DNA of 64,000 nucleotides from the NCBI GenBank assembly GCA_024640625.1, contig JAHEER010000007.1, forward strand, positions 1-64,000, read 5' to 3'. Source of the DNA: Desulfobulbaceae bacterium (GTDB lineage Bacteria; Desulfobacterota; Desulfobulbia; Desulfobulbales; Desulfocapsaceae). Positions 1-8,357 of this stretch are shown in pieces. The translations under genes were made by a program, and so were the position numbers. The notes beneath the pieces are model-generated. The model saw only the letters and a list, made by a program, of their open reading frames with translations. It searched no databases and had not been told where the DNA came from. Every line of letters starts with the position of its first letter. The first letter of the stretch is position 1.

Positions 1-616
1 CTCCCAAAACTCGAGAATTCCTGTGCTCAAGCACTATAAAGGAGTATGTCATATTTACGTCGACGCGGAGGCAGACTTGCACAAGGCGACTCCTATAATC
101 ATGAACAGTAAAACCCAGCGGCCCGGTGTCTGCAATGCCCTTGAGGGGTTGCTGGTTCATCGAGAGGTGGCGGCCACATTTCTGCCGCAACTGGCGGATG
201 AGTTTGAAAAATCTGGAGTTACCATGGTCGCCTGCCCTGAAACCAGAGCCCTCTGTCCCGCTGCCAAACCTGCCGAGGATGATGACTGGGGAACGGAATG
301 GCTGGCGCTTAAACTCTGCGTTAAAGTGGTCGGCTCAGCCGACGAGGCAAAAGCTTATATTTCTCAATATGGCTCCAAACATACCGAAACGATCATTACG
401 GAAAATTACACTACAGCCCAGGATTTTCTCGCAACGGTCGACGCTTCTGCGGTAATGGTTAACGCTTCTACCCGGTTTAATGACGGCGGCGAACTTGGTC
501 TTGGAACGGAAATAGGAATCAGTACAACCAAGCTTCACTCCTATGGGCCGATGGGTTTGGAAGAATTGACAACCAGAAAATTTATTGTTTACGGAACCGG
601 TCAGGTACGTCATTGA
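1..616 (+). CDS. proA: Gamma-glutamyl phosphate reductase, C-terminal part
   Basis: This is the last ~204 residues of ProA, cut by the window start and readable in frame from base 2. ProA is the cytosolic NADPH-dependent enzyme that reduces gamma-glutamyl phosphate to glutamate semialdehyde, the second step of proline synthesis. The visible part begins SRIPVLKHYKGVCHIYVD and contains NSKTQRPGVCNALEGLLVH, which carries the catalytic cysteine (GVCNA) of this aldehyde-dehydrogenase-like family. The C-terminal EIGISTTKLHSYGPMGLEEL stretch is also typical. The family is about 420 residues, so roughly half is missing upstream. The stop codon overlaps the nadD start (TGATG), so the two are very probably cotranscribed. 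Confidence 0.96.
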   Translation, partial: SQNSRIPVLKHYKGVCHIYVDAEADLHKATPIIMNSKTQRPGVCNALEGLLVHREVAATFLPQLADEFEKSGVTMVACPETRALCPAAKPAEDDDWGTEWLALKLCVKVVGSADEAKAYISQYGSKHTETIITENYTTAQDFLATVDASAVMVNASTRFNDGGELGLGTEIGISTTKLHSYGPMGLEELTTRKFIVYGTGQVRH

Positions 617-1263
617 TGCAAAGAATCGGTCTGCTGGGAGGGACCTTCGATCCGGTCCACAACGGGCATCTTCAACTGGGCGAAAAGGTTTTAGAAAAAT
701 ACGGCTTAGACAAGATAATTTTTATTCCGGCGGCCAATCCGCCGCATAAAAACGATGCGCTGGTTTGCGAAGTAGGTCATCGGTTAGAGATGCTGAAACT
801 GGCGCTTGCGTATAATCATCGCTTTGAGCTTTCCGAGATCGAGATCTCCCGGGCCCATCTCTCCTACACCTTCGATACCATTCAGCAACTAAAAAAGGAC
901 GGCAGTTCAGAAGTTTGCTACCATTTTATCATCGGTTTTGATGCGCTTTCTGAAATAGAAACCTGGTACCGATGGAATGATTTACTTGGGGCGACCAATT
1001 TTATTGTTGCAGTCAGGCCTGGTTTCTCCTTAAAACAAATACATCACTTGCTCGCTCGAAACGGATTCAGCCCCGACAAAGGAAACGAGGCTCGCTGGAT
1101 CGGCGATCAGTCAGGAAACGAAGTATTGTTTTTGGCCGGGGACATTGCTGATGTGTCTTCAACAGAGATCAGATCCAGGATAGGTAGCCACAAGGCGTGG
1201 GATGAGTTGGTACCTCCTGGAGTGGCAGACTACATCATTCAGAATCGTCTTTATACCTCATAA
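616..1263 (+). CDS. nadD: Nicotinate-nucleotide adenylyltransferase
   Basis: NadD transfers AMP from ATP to nicotinate mononucleotide, giving deamido-NAD in the cytosolic NAD pathway. The protein (215 aa, a normal length) opens with GLLGGTFDPVHNGHL, the nucleotidyltransferase loop with its HxGH motif, and ends with the ISSTEIRSRI-like segment (here VSSTEIRSRI), the second nucleotide-binding motif. I chose ATG 616, which overlaps the proA stop; a TTG one codon upstream (613) would add one residue. The proA-nadD pair is a common arrangement in proteobacteria. Confidence 0.95.
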   Translation: MQRIGLLGGTFDPVHNGHLQLGEKVLEKYGLDKIIFIPAANPPHKNDALVCEVGHRLEMLKLALAYNHRFELSEIEISRAHLSYTFDTIQQLKKDGSSEVCYHFIIGFDALSEIETWYRWNDLLGATNFIVAVRPGFSLKQIHHLLARNGFSPDKGNEARWIGDQSGNEVLFLAGDIADVSSTEIRSRIGSHKAWDELVPPGVADYIIQNRLYTS

Positions 1264-1307
1264 AGATGCGGGTCCGCTGAACCGGATCATGGCTATATAA
1301 ACGCGAG

Positions 1308-2516
1308 ATGGAAGTGAATACCCTCAACTATTCCGTCAATAAAAGCATTCGTCTGCTGCTGGTTGACGACTCCGAACTGTTCAGGAGATTTATTACCGAA
1401 ATGCTGGCCGATACCAGTGTACTTTCGATTATAGGGGAGGCATCTAACGGAAGTGAAGCAATTGATCTCATAGAAAAATTACACCCTGATGTCGTTCTTC
1501 TCGATATGGAAATGCCGGTGATGGACGGGATGGCAACGCTGCACAAGATCAGGGAGCAGAATTCCACGCCTGTCATTATGGTTTCGAGTCTTTCACGAGA
1601 AGGCTCGGCACGCTGTTTCGACACGCTAAAAAACGGTGCAGTTGATTTTCTGGGTAAAGATTCTCTCCACCCCAAGAAAGGAGTGGAGCGGCTTAGGAAA
1701 GAGCTGCTGTATCGGATACTCTGTGCCGCGAGAGTCCAGTCGAAAAACCCTTCCAAACCTTTTAAAACCGACACTTCTCCGCATGAAAACGGTAAGCTGC
1801 AGAAACGTATCGTATTCTGTGAGGAGTGCGGTACCCGAAATGTCATTGAACCGCAACCGAATGCAAAGGCCGAGGAATCGCGCTGCAGCCACTGCGGTGA
1901 CTTGCTGGAAGCCATTGTCATAACTAAATATCGCCGGGTCTCTTCGATTGGTGTTATCGGAGCTGGGCGAGGAGGAGCGGGCAATCTGCTCAACATCGTT
2001 CCCCGATTGCCTGAGCACTGCACCACAACATTGATCGTGGTAATACAGGAATCGGCGGAATTCGTCGAATCATTGACCAGGTATTTGAATGCGGTCAGTG
2101 CGGTCAAGGTTATCCGCCTTGAAGAAGGAATGAATATTGAGGGGGGGAATTGTTATATTGGGTCGAGTCAGGAGAATTTCAGCATGGTCTCCCACAGCAC
2201 CAACTATACGATCAGAAAAAGCACCCCGGTTTCCGGTCGCGGGGCCTTGGACCTGATGTTTGAATCCATCTCCTCCATTCTGAAAAACCGCATGTTCGCT
2301 TTGGTAGTGTCCGGCCATCAGCTCGATGGCGACAAGGGTATGCAGGAAGTGAGGAGAAATCAGGGCTATGTAGTTGTTCTCAATGCAGCGAGCTGCCTCT
2401 GCAAAGAGCTGGGTGAGAATATTCTGCGCAAGAGCGCCATCGATCGTATTGTCGATGAGCAGGACTGTGTAGAATTGCTGATGACCTATGCAAACGGTCA
2501 GGAGGCGAAAGAGTAG
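1308..2516 (+). CDS. Response regulator with zinc ribbon and degenerate CheB-like domain
   Basis: A 402-residue protein with three parts. Residues ~14-135 are a receiver domain with the acidic pair D20-D21, phospho-acceptor D66 in LLDMEMPVMDG and a FLGKD lysine. Residues ~168-198 hold a CxxC...CxxC zinc-ribbon-like segment (C171, C174, C193, C196). Residues ~212-395 resemble the CheB methylesterase domain. By eye, the CheB catalytic serine in GASTGG is replaced (GAGRGG, G220-R221) and the catalytic histidine by E248 (VIQES), while the aspartate survives as D340. It therefore probably lacks methylesterase activity and may be a phospho-controlled binding protein. No chemotaxis genes lie next to it; it sits between nadD and ung. 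The start is ATG 1308 with a weak upstream purine tract. Confidence 0.8.
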   Translation: MEVNTLNYSVNKSIRLLLVDDSELFRRFITEMLADTSVLSIIGEASNGSEAIDLIEKLHPDVVLLDMEMPVMDGMATLHKIREQNSTPVIMVSSLSREGSARCFDTLKNGAVDFLGKDSLHPKKGVERLRKELLYRILCAARVQSKNPSKPFKTDTSPHENGKLQKRIVFCEECGTRNVIEPQPNAKAEESRCSHCGDLLEAIVITKYRRVSSIGVIGAGRGGAGNLLNIVPRLPEHCTTTLIVVIQESAEFVESLTRYLNAVSAVKVIRLEEGMNIEGGNCYIGSSQENFSMVSHSTNYTIRKSTPVSGRGALDLMFESISSILKNRMFALVVSGHQLDGDKGMQEVRRNQGYVVVLNAASCLCKELGENILRKSAIDRIVDEQDCVELLMTYANGQEAKE

Positions 2517-2557
2517 CAGGATGCTTATGACCGTCGAGTGGGTCGCAAGGTGAACCA

Positions 2558-3223
2558 ATGTTATGGGAAGAAGAGGTTGAGCTGCTCAGTCGGGGGGTTC
2601 ACAAGGAACTGGTTATCCAGGCATATGGAGCAGCGTCCAAAGGACTGAAGGTGTACCCACCGAGGGAGCGGGTTTTTGATGCCATGCGCCTTACCCCGTT
2701 CACCCAGGTCAAGGTGGTTATCATCGGTCAGGATCCCTATATAAATGAACACCCGCAACTTGGTCCGGAAGCACACGGATTGTGTTTTTCTGTGAAAGAG
2801 GGGATCCCAGCTCCGCCTTCCCTCAAGAATATATTTCAGGAAATAGATAACAGCCTGCACGGCGGTATAAGACGAAAGGTGAGTACCGATCTCACCAGAT
2901 GGGCGAAACAGGGCGTGCTGTTGCTCAATGCTTCCTTGACAGTTATTGCCAGACAGTCCAACTCTCATGCCCATCTTGGCTGGCATGAACTCACTGACAA
3001 CATCATCGAAACGATTTCCAGGCGCCGGGAGCATGTGGTGTTCATGCTGTGGGGGTCTTTTGCCCAGAAAAAGGCCGTGCTGATCGACTTGAACAAACAT
3101 TTGGTGCTGCAAACCAGTCATCCTTCGCCGCTGTCTGCCCACAGGGGATTTCTAGGCTCTGGAGTGTTCGTCACATGCAACGACTATTTGCAGAAGAACA
3201 GAATGGGGCCTATCGACTGGTAA
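2558..3223 (+). CDS. ung: Uracil-DNA glycosylase, family 1
   Basis: Removes uracil from DNA to start base-excision repair. The protein is 221 aa, close to the family norm. Motif A appears as VVIIGQDPYINEHPQLGPEAHGLCFSV: the catalytic Asp and the Tyr are kept, but the usual GQDPYHGPGQAHGL segment has Ile for His and about four extra residues. The region AKQGVLLLNASLTV and the DNA-intercalating loop HPSPLSAHRGF are canonical. The gene is convergent with the CBS-domain gene. The insertion next to the active-site loop is the only odd point; otherwise the family call is secure. Confidence 0.92.
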   Translation: MLWEEEVELLSRGVHKELVIQAYGAASKGLKVYPPRERVFDAMRLTPFTQVKVVIIGQDPYINEHPQLGPEAHGLCFSVKEGIPAPPSLKNIFQEIDNSLHGGIRRKVSTDLTRWAKQGVLLLNASLTVIARQSNSHAHLGWHELTDNIIETISRRREHVVFMLWGSFAQKKAVLIDLNKHLVLQTSHPSPLSAHRGFLGSGVFVTCNDYLQKNRMGPIDW

Positions 3224-3369
3224 GACGAAGGAACTCCAAGATATCCCAATGGGGCTGTTCACTACAGTGCGAGACAAACTTCAAACATCAGGCACGTTCA
3301 ACCGTGGCAGCATGTCTACCGGTGGTTGGCACGTGGTCGGAGCTTCCCACCATGCAAAGCGGCATGGAA

Positions 3370-3819
3370 TTACAGGATAGTCCTGATTATATCCTTTTTG
3401 CCGATAATACCGATCATCTTGCCTGTTTCATCGAGCACCGGCAGCGTGTGTACCTGTTTTTCAGTCATCAGTGAGGCAATCTCGTCAAGGGGGGTGTCGG
3501 GGGTGATGGTGAGAGGAGGGGAGGAATAGACATCACTGACTGAAGCGGCGGCGATTTTCCGCAATTCTTTCTCCATTTTCTCCGGGGAGTCCAGAAATAT
3601 AAAGGAATCGAGAATGGTCAGAACTGTGGGAACCTTGAGACGCTTGCTGTGAAATATGAGATCGCTTTCGGTCGCGATGCCGAGAACTTTACCGTCCAGG
3701 TCCACCACTGGAACCCCGCTGATGCCGTGTGTAAGGAAAATTTGGGCCAATTCGCGAATCGGGGTATCGGGCTGGACGGTGATAACATCCTGGGTCATTA
3801 AGTCACGGGCGGTTTTCAT
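3370..3819 (-). CDS. CBS domain-pair protein
   Basis: A 149-residue protein made almost entirely of two CBS motifs: residues ~8-60 (DVITVQPDTPIRELAQIFLTH, GVPVVDLDGKVLGIATESDL) and ~95-147 (PLTITPDTPLDEIASLMTE, HTLPVLDETGKMIGIIGKKDI). Such Bateman modules bind adenine nucleotides or related ligands and usually act as sensors. There is no attached enzyme domain, so the ligand and target cannot be read from sequence. Its ATG overlaps the stop codon of the NAD(P)HX repair gene upstream (ATGA type), so translation is probably coupled. It is the last gene of the minus-strand operon beginning at rng. Confidence 0.9.
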   Translation of the reverse strand: MKTARDLMTQDVITVQPDTPIRELAQIFLTHGISGVPVVDLDGKVLGIATESDLIFHSKRLKVPTVLTILDSFIFLDSPEKMEKELRKIAAASVSDVYSSPPLTITPDTPLDEIASLMTEKQVHTLPVLDETGKMIGIIGKKDIIRTIL

Positions 3820-5420
3820 CTTCTGCCATCCCTTACGTCTGCGAGTAACGGAGACAGTTCATCGGCCAACTCCGAAGCACTGAATCCAACTCCAACCTGC
3901 TTCTGCAGTCTGTCGCCACTGCAGCCGTGCAAATATACACCATAACGGGCAGCATCGAGAGGAGACATTCCCTGACATATCAGAGAACCAATCAAACCAC
4001 TGAGCACGTCGCCCATCCCTCCGGCTGCCATGGAGGGATTGCCGGTCCGATTGAGCCAGACAATAGTTCCGTCGGTGGTCAGGGTAGCGCTGCCTTTCAA
4101 TACTATAATCAATTCCGAGCCGGGTGTCTTGAACTGCTTAAAACAGGTGCGTAACGCGGCCAGCCTGTCCCTTTGAACTTCAGCGGTGGTGGAATTAAGA
4201 AGACGGGCCATTTCACCGGGATGAGGAGTGAAGATTCTGGGCCCCGGAGGAACCGAGAGATGTTTTTTGCTCCGCGCCATACTATTGAGAGCGTCGGCAT
4301 CGATCACCATGGGTGTCGCCAGGTGGTGATATAAGTCGAGGACGAGTTCGACGGTTTCGTTTTCCTGGCCGAGACCTGGACCGATGACCACGCAGTTTTT
4401 ATCAGCCAGGTTTTCAATTATTAGATCCCGGTCGTCAATGGAAAGATAATCATCACTTTCAACAACCATGGTCATCGCTTCTGCTAGTGCTGATTCGTAA
4501 ATGGTGTTGAGGCCTGCCGGAGTAAAGATCGTTACCAGTCCGCAGCCGCTGCGAATGGCGCCTCGGGCAGCGAGCAGTGCGGCGCCGGTCTTGCCGGCGG
4601 AGCCGCCGAGGATCGACAGGTGACCGAAGTTGCCTTTGTGTGAATCCTGCGGCCTCTGCAGACAGGTTCTTACTGCCGAGAGTTCATGATGATCGATGGC
4701 GGCGATATCCACCGGCACCCGTTCACGCACTTCGGGGGGGATCGCTATATCAATCACCTGGAGTTCGCCGACCAGAGTCCGACTCGATGGCAGAGCCTGG
4801 CCGAGCTTCGGATAACCATAGGTGGCGGTGGTCCAGGCCCTGATGCAGCAGCCCAGTATCTCGCCGTTGTTGGAACTGAGTCCGGATGGCGTGTCGACTG
4901 CAATAACCGGAATGTTTCGGGCACTGCTCAAGTTGTTAATGAGTTCAATGGCCTCGAAAAAGTGACCATCGATATCGCGGTCGAGTCCGGTGCCGAAAAT
5001 CGAATCGATCAAGGCTGCCGGCGGACCATGCTTAAGCGACATCTGCTCAATGGTTCCCGACATATTTTTAAGGGTCTTGGAATTCGTACAGATCAGCGAC
5101 GTAAGTCCGAGCTTTTCAACAATGGCCAGATTGGCCGCGCTGTCTCCCTTGAGCCGCCCTGGTTCAACCAGAAACATGAGCAGTGGCACGGCCTTTCTTT
5201 GGTGGAGATGCCTGGCAATGACAAGTCCGTCTCCGCCGTTGTTGCCTGGACCGATAAAAATGGGGAAAAGAAGGCCTTCCAGTGACCCGAGAAGTCGTTC
5301 CATCAGAACAACGGTGCCGGCCCCCGCATTTTCCATGAGGACGATGCCGGGAATTTTGAACTCATTGATAGCGCACTGATCGATCTGTCGCATCTGTTCG
5401 GAATTCGGAAGTATTGTCAT
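3816..5420 (-). CDS. nnr: Bifunctional NAD(P)HX epimerase/dehydratase
   Basis: A 534-residue fusion that repairs damaged NAD(P)H hydrates. The N-terminal ~220 residues are the YjeF-N epimerase (NAD(P)HX epimerase): IGPGNNGGDGLVIARHL is the family signature and AVDTPSGLSSNNGEI follows. The C-terminal ~280 residues are the ADP/ATP-dependent dehydratase of the ribokinase-like fold: GHLSILGGSAGKTGAALLAA, VIDADALN, FTPHPGEMARL and GGMGDVLSGLIGSL with the catalytic Asp in the last motif. This is the standard bacterial fusion at normal length. It starts 14 bases after the permease gene and overlaps the CBS gene, so it is inside an operon. Confidence 0.95.
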   Translation of the reverse strand: MTILPNSEQMRQIDQCAINEFKIPGIVLMENAGAGTVVLMERLLGSLEGLLFPIFIGPGNNGGDGLVIARHLHQRKAVPLLMFLVEPGRLKGDSAANLAIVEKLGLTSLICTNSKTLKNMSGTIEQMSLKHGPPAALIDSIFGTGLDRDIDGHFFEAIELINNLSSARNIPVIAVDTPSGLSSNNGEILGCCIRAWTTATYGYPKLGQALPSSRTLVGELQVIDIAIPPEVRERVPVDIAAIDHHELSAVRTCLQRPQDSHKGNFGHLSILGGSAGKTGAALLAARGAIRSGCGLVTIFTPAGLNTIYESALAEAMTMVVESDDYLSIDDRDLIIENLADKNCVVIGPGLGQENETVELVLDLYHHLATPMVIDADALNSMARSKKHLSVPPGPRIFTPHPGEMARLLNSTTAEVQRDRLAALRTCFKQFKTPGSELIIVLKGSATLTTDGTIVWLNRTGNPSMAAGGMGDVLSGLIGSLICQGMSPLDAARYGVYLHGCSGDRLQKQVGVGFSASELADELSPLLADVRDGRR

Positions 5421-5434
5421 TCTACCCCACCCGT

Positions 5435-6880
5435 TTACTCAGATTGATGTTCTTCGGCTTGCTTGTCCACCAGGATTGTTCTGCAGAACATACAGGGGTC
5501 AAAACCAGCTTTCAGGGCAACCCCGCTGTCTTTAAATTCGACTGAACAGTCCTGACTATAGTAATAGTCACATTCCGGAAAATGAAAAATCCGAGTCCTG
5601 GCGTTTCCGCGCAGTATTTTTTTCTGCTCCGCCTGTTCCGCCTTATCCTCATGGTCACTGCCGTTTTTCCTGCGAATGAGCGCGTAGCCCATGTGGAACA
5701 AATCCACCAACGCGGTAACGAATCTTTCAAGCACGTACTGGACATAGGGAGATACCAGCGGTCGTTCATGGGCGACCTTGTTGATGGATACGATGGCGAG
5801 AATACAAAATAGGGTATTGGGCATCCACATGATCAAGGGTACAGGCAGCGCTCCCCCGGTGGCCAGGTTTCTCGACATCGTGAACATGATGTAGTAGGTG
5901 ATGTAGAGCGTCAGGCCAAAAGGTATCCCGATTGCACGTCTGCCGGGTCCGGCCTGCAACCCCAGCGGCATGCCCAGCAGCGAAAGAAAAAAACAGCCAA
6001 CCGGCAGGACCAGTCTTTTATGGAACTCGGTATGATAGGATCTGCCTGCAGGAGTCTTCAGCCCTTTTTCCCTGGCCATGTCCATGAGTTCAGTCATGTT
6101 CATGGTCCCGCGTTTCTTGACGCTGGGAGATCGGGCGGGCAGCTTCAGAGGAATATTGATGACATAGCGATCGAAGGAGACAGTCTGGGCACTGCCTTCT
6201 TCAGGAATCTGCATGGAACCGTTTTTTAAGATGAGTGTTACCACCATGGTTTCCATGTCGGTGTTCATGGTCCCAAAGCGCGCCATGGTAATGGCTGGCG
6301 TGGTCCTGTTGCGCATATCGGACACCCAGACATTGTTCCATATGCCGGTGTCGGGATCGGTGTAATCGATATGGACGACCAGGTCTCCCAGCGCCTCGGT
6401 GAAGGTTCTCTCTCTGATGCCCTTGTCTATTTTTTCCTTGGCAAGCTGGTACATCATGTGCTGCATTGCCGTATCGCCGGCCGGGATGAGCCTGATGGAA
6501 AAATAACCGGTTATGAGTGAGATGATAAGCGCTATGGCAATCAGCGGCGGCAGAGTTTGATAGATGCCGATGCCACTGGCCTTGAAAGCGAGTATTTCGG
6601 TATCGTTGGCCAGCCTGGAGAAGCCCACTGTGATGCCCAGCATGGCGGCCATAGGCACAGAATAGAGGAACATGTTGGGGAACAGGTAGGAAAAAAGCCT
6701 GATGAAGTCCCCTAAACTGATATTGAGCTCCAGAACCAGGTTCAAAAAGGGGATGAGCTTTATCAGAAAAAAGACGCCGTTCATGATCAGAAAACTGGCG
6801 AAAAACGGTGCCAGCATTTCCGTCGCCAGATAACTGTAAAAAAGCAGGGGGAGTCTGTTTTTTATTTGGCTTATAGACAT
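5435..6880 (-). CDS. LptF/LptG-family permease with Ada-like Cys motif at C-terminus
   Basis: An inner-membrane subunit of the LptBFG type that extracts lipopolysaccharide. The core (~370 residues) has the usual plan: N-terminal membrane segments with LFPNMFLYSVPMAAMLGITVGFSRLANDTEI, a periplasmic domain, and C-terminal segments with FHKRLVLPVGCFFLSLLGMPLG. About 100 residues follow, ending in a segment with FHFPEC, SQDC and GFDPCMFC, which resembles the zinc-binding motif of Ada N-terminal domains (H/F-x3-C ... AGYRPCxxC). This tail is not part of the usual family. I chose ATG 6880 (481 aa); an in-frame GTG at 6916 is possible and neither has a clear ribosome site. Only one LptF/G gene is here; the partner must be elsewhere. 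Confidence 0.88.
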   Translation of the reverse strand: MSISQIKNRLPLLFYSYLATEMLAPFFASFLIMNGVFFLIKLIPFLNLVLELNISLGDFIRLFSYLFPNMFLYSVPMAAMLGITVGFSRLANDTEILAFKASGIGIYQTLPPLIAIALIISLITGYFSIRLIPAGDTAMQHMMYQLAKEKIDKGIRERTFTEALGDLVVHIDYTDPDTGIWNNVWVSDMRNRTTPAITMARFGTMNTDMETMVVTLILKNGSMQIPEEGSAQTVSFDRYVINIPLKLPARSPSVKKRGTMNMTELMDMAREKGLKTPAGRSYHTEFHKRLVLPVGCFFLSLLGMPLGLQAGPGRRAIGIPFGLTLYITYYIMFTMSRNLATGGALPVPLIMWMPNTLFCILAIVSINKVAHERPLVSPYVQYVLERFVTALVDLFHMGYALIRRKNGSDHEDKAEQAEQKKILRGNARTRIFHFPECDYYYSQDCSVEFKDSGVALKAGFDPCMFCRTILVDKQAEEHQSE

Positions 6881-6957
6881 AAAGGATGGTGAAGTCGTGA
6901 GATGCTGCGCGGGCACCGGGTCATTTGTTTGGGGTCGGGCAGAACCTTACAGCGTAT

Positions 6958-8334
6958 TTACTGAAAGCGCGACTCGGTGAGTGGGTCCTCTATGGTCACA
7001 TCAATCCAATGCTGGTCCCACCACTCTATGGGGGTGACAAAAACACCGTTGACCAGCATGGAGAAGTGAAGATGGTCTCCGCCTGCCATGCCGGTGGTTC
7101 CGGTTAGGCCAATGACCGTTAATTTATCGACCTGGTCGTTCGGTGCCACGTCGATCTGGCTCAGGTGGGAGTAGAGACTGAATATCCCCTGACCGTGATC
7201 GATCATCACCATATTGCCGTATATGCCAAGATAATCAGCGTAAATGACAATTCCTTTCTCGGCGGCTTTGACTTCGGCGTTCCTGGTGGAGGCCAGGTCT
7301 ATGCCCAGATGTACCTGTCTGTCTATGGGCTTGCTGCCATAAAAATAAGTTCTATGGTCGGCAAAACCTGCCCTGCTGCTTCCCGGCATGCGATGGAATT
7401 TACTCTCCCACAAGCGTTGTTTGTGGGGAGACCCGCAGAGGTCTGAAATCTTGTTGTTATTCTGGATGCGAACCTCGTTGTTGGTGAACAGATATTTGTC
7501 AACCATGGTCCCGGACATCTCCGGGTAGTACTGCATGAACTCGGGGATTTTCTTGTCGAGGAAACCATCCGAGACGTTGATCTTGTCCTGGCGGAAATTC
7601 TTCTTCTTGAAAATCACTGTAAAAGGAAGCTGGGTTTTGTTTCCTGCAGGATCGACAGCAACCACGAACGAAGTATCGAGTTGGTTGGCTGTGTAGGGCA
7701 GAGCAAAGTAACATATAAAGGTATCGTCCCTGCCGTCGCCAACCAGAAAGCCTGGATGAAACCGGTCGTTAATCTGTACTCCGCTGGTAATGTCTGGATC
7801 GGTCAAACGATAGATGGCGATGCCGCTGCCGCCGGGATTGATATACTGCTCGCTGTGCAGGATGGAGACCTTCGGCGGTGTGGTGTCAATGGAAAGCTCG
7901 CGGGTCACGGTTGTGTTGTTGCCCTTCAAAAGGCCTCGAAGGGAATAATCATAGGCTTCCAGAACTATCTGGGCAGGACCGTCCTGGAAACCAGAATCGG
8001 CTGGATTGAAGGGAATCTTGACCGTTTTCTGGGGTTGCCCTACCATGCCGGTGAAACCGTTTCTGGTAAATTCCTCGAAATAAAGTTCCTCGGCAATTTC
8101 ACCCTGGGATATTCTGACCCTGAGATGCCTGAGACCGCTTTTACCATCAGCGCTGCTTATCTCTACCATGCTCTGCGCACCCAGGTAAGTCTGAGGAGAG
8201 TCGAGGGTGAGCTTCGGTTTTTCTCCTTCAAAGAAGAGAAAGAAGGCGGCAGCACCACTGCCGATGAGCAGGAGCAGGAAGAAAAGTAAGAAGGTCGATT
8301 TTGATCTGCTTGTCGAGTGTCTTAATCGTGACAT
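6958..8334 (-). CDS. M23 (LytM-type) metallopeptidase, membrane anchored
   Basis: A 458-residue envelope protein. Residues ~13-35 form one hydrophobic anchor or uncleaved signal (FLLFFLLLLIGSGAAAFFLFF), followed by ~290 residues of beta-rich, Ig-like sequence of no recognised family, then a C-terminal LytM domain. The zinc ligands are visible as HLGIDLA (H and D) and HLHFSM (second His of HxH); GNMVMIDHGQG and LYSHLS are also typical. The catalytic set is complete, so it is probably an active peptidoglycan endopeptidase rather than an EnvC-like activator. It lies 23 bases after rng and before the permease gene in the same orientation. Confidence 0.9.
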   Translation of the reverse strand: MSRLRHSTSRSKSTFLLFFLLLLIGSGAAAFFLFFEGEKPKLTLDSPQTYLGAQSMVEISSADGKSGLRHLRVRISQGEIAEELYFEEFTRNGFTGMVGQPQKTVKIPFNPADSGFQDGPAQIVLEAYDYSLRGLLKGNNTTVTRELSIDTTPPKVSILHSEQYINPGGSGIAIYRLTDPDITSGVQINDRFHPGFLVGDGRDDTFICYFALPYTANQLDTSFVVAVDPAGNKTQLPFTVIFKKKNFRQDKINVSDGFLDKKIPEFMQYYPEMSGTMVDKYLFTNNEVRIQNNNKISDLCGSPHKQRLWESKFHRMPGSSRAGFADHRTYFYGSKPIDRQVHLGIDLASTRNAEVKAAEKGIVIYADYLGIYGNMVMIDHGQGIFSLYSHLSQIDVAPNDQVDKLTVIGLTGTTGMAGGDHLHFSMLVNGVFVTPIEWWDQHWIDVTIEDPLTESRFQ

Positions 8335-8357
8335 GGTTGAAGTTCCCGAACCGGCAC

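Noticed and set aside
1328-2107. Minus-strand open frame of 259 codons opposite the CheB-like gene
   Set aside because: Serine/arginine-rich shadow translation with no motif; the plus-strand gene has clear receiver and zinc-ribbon motifs.
3049-3474. Plus-strand frame of 141 codons bridging ung and the CBS gene
   Set aside because: Overlaps conserved parts of both genes and shows no recognisable sequence.
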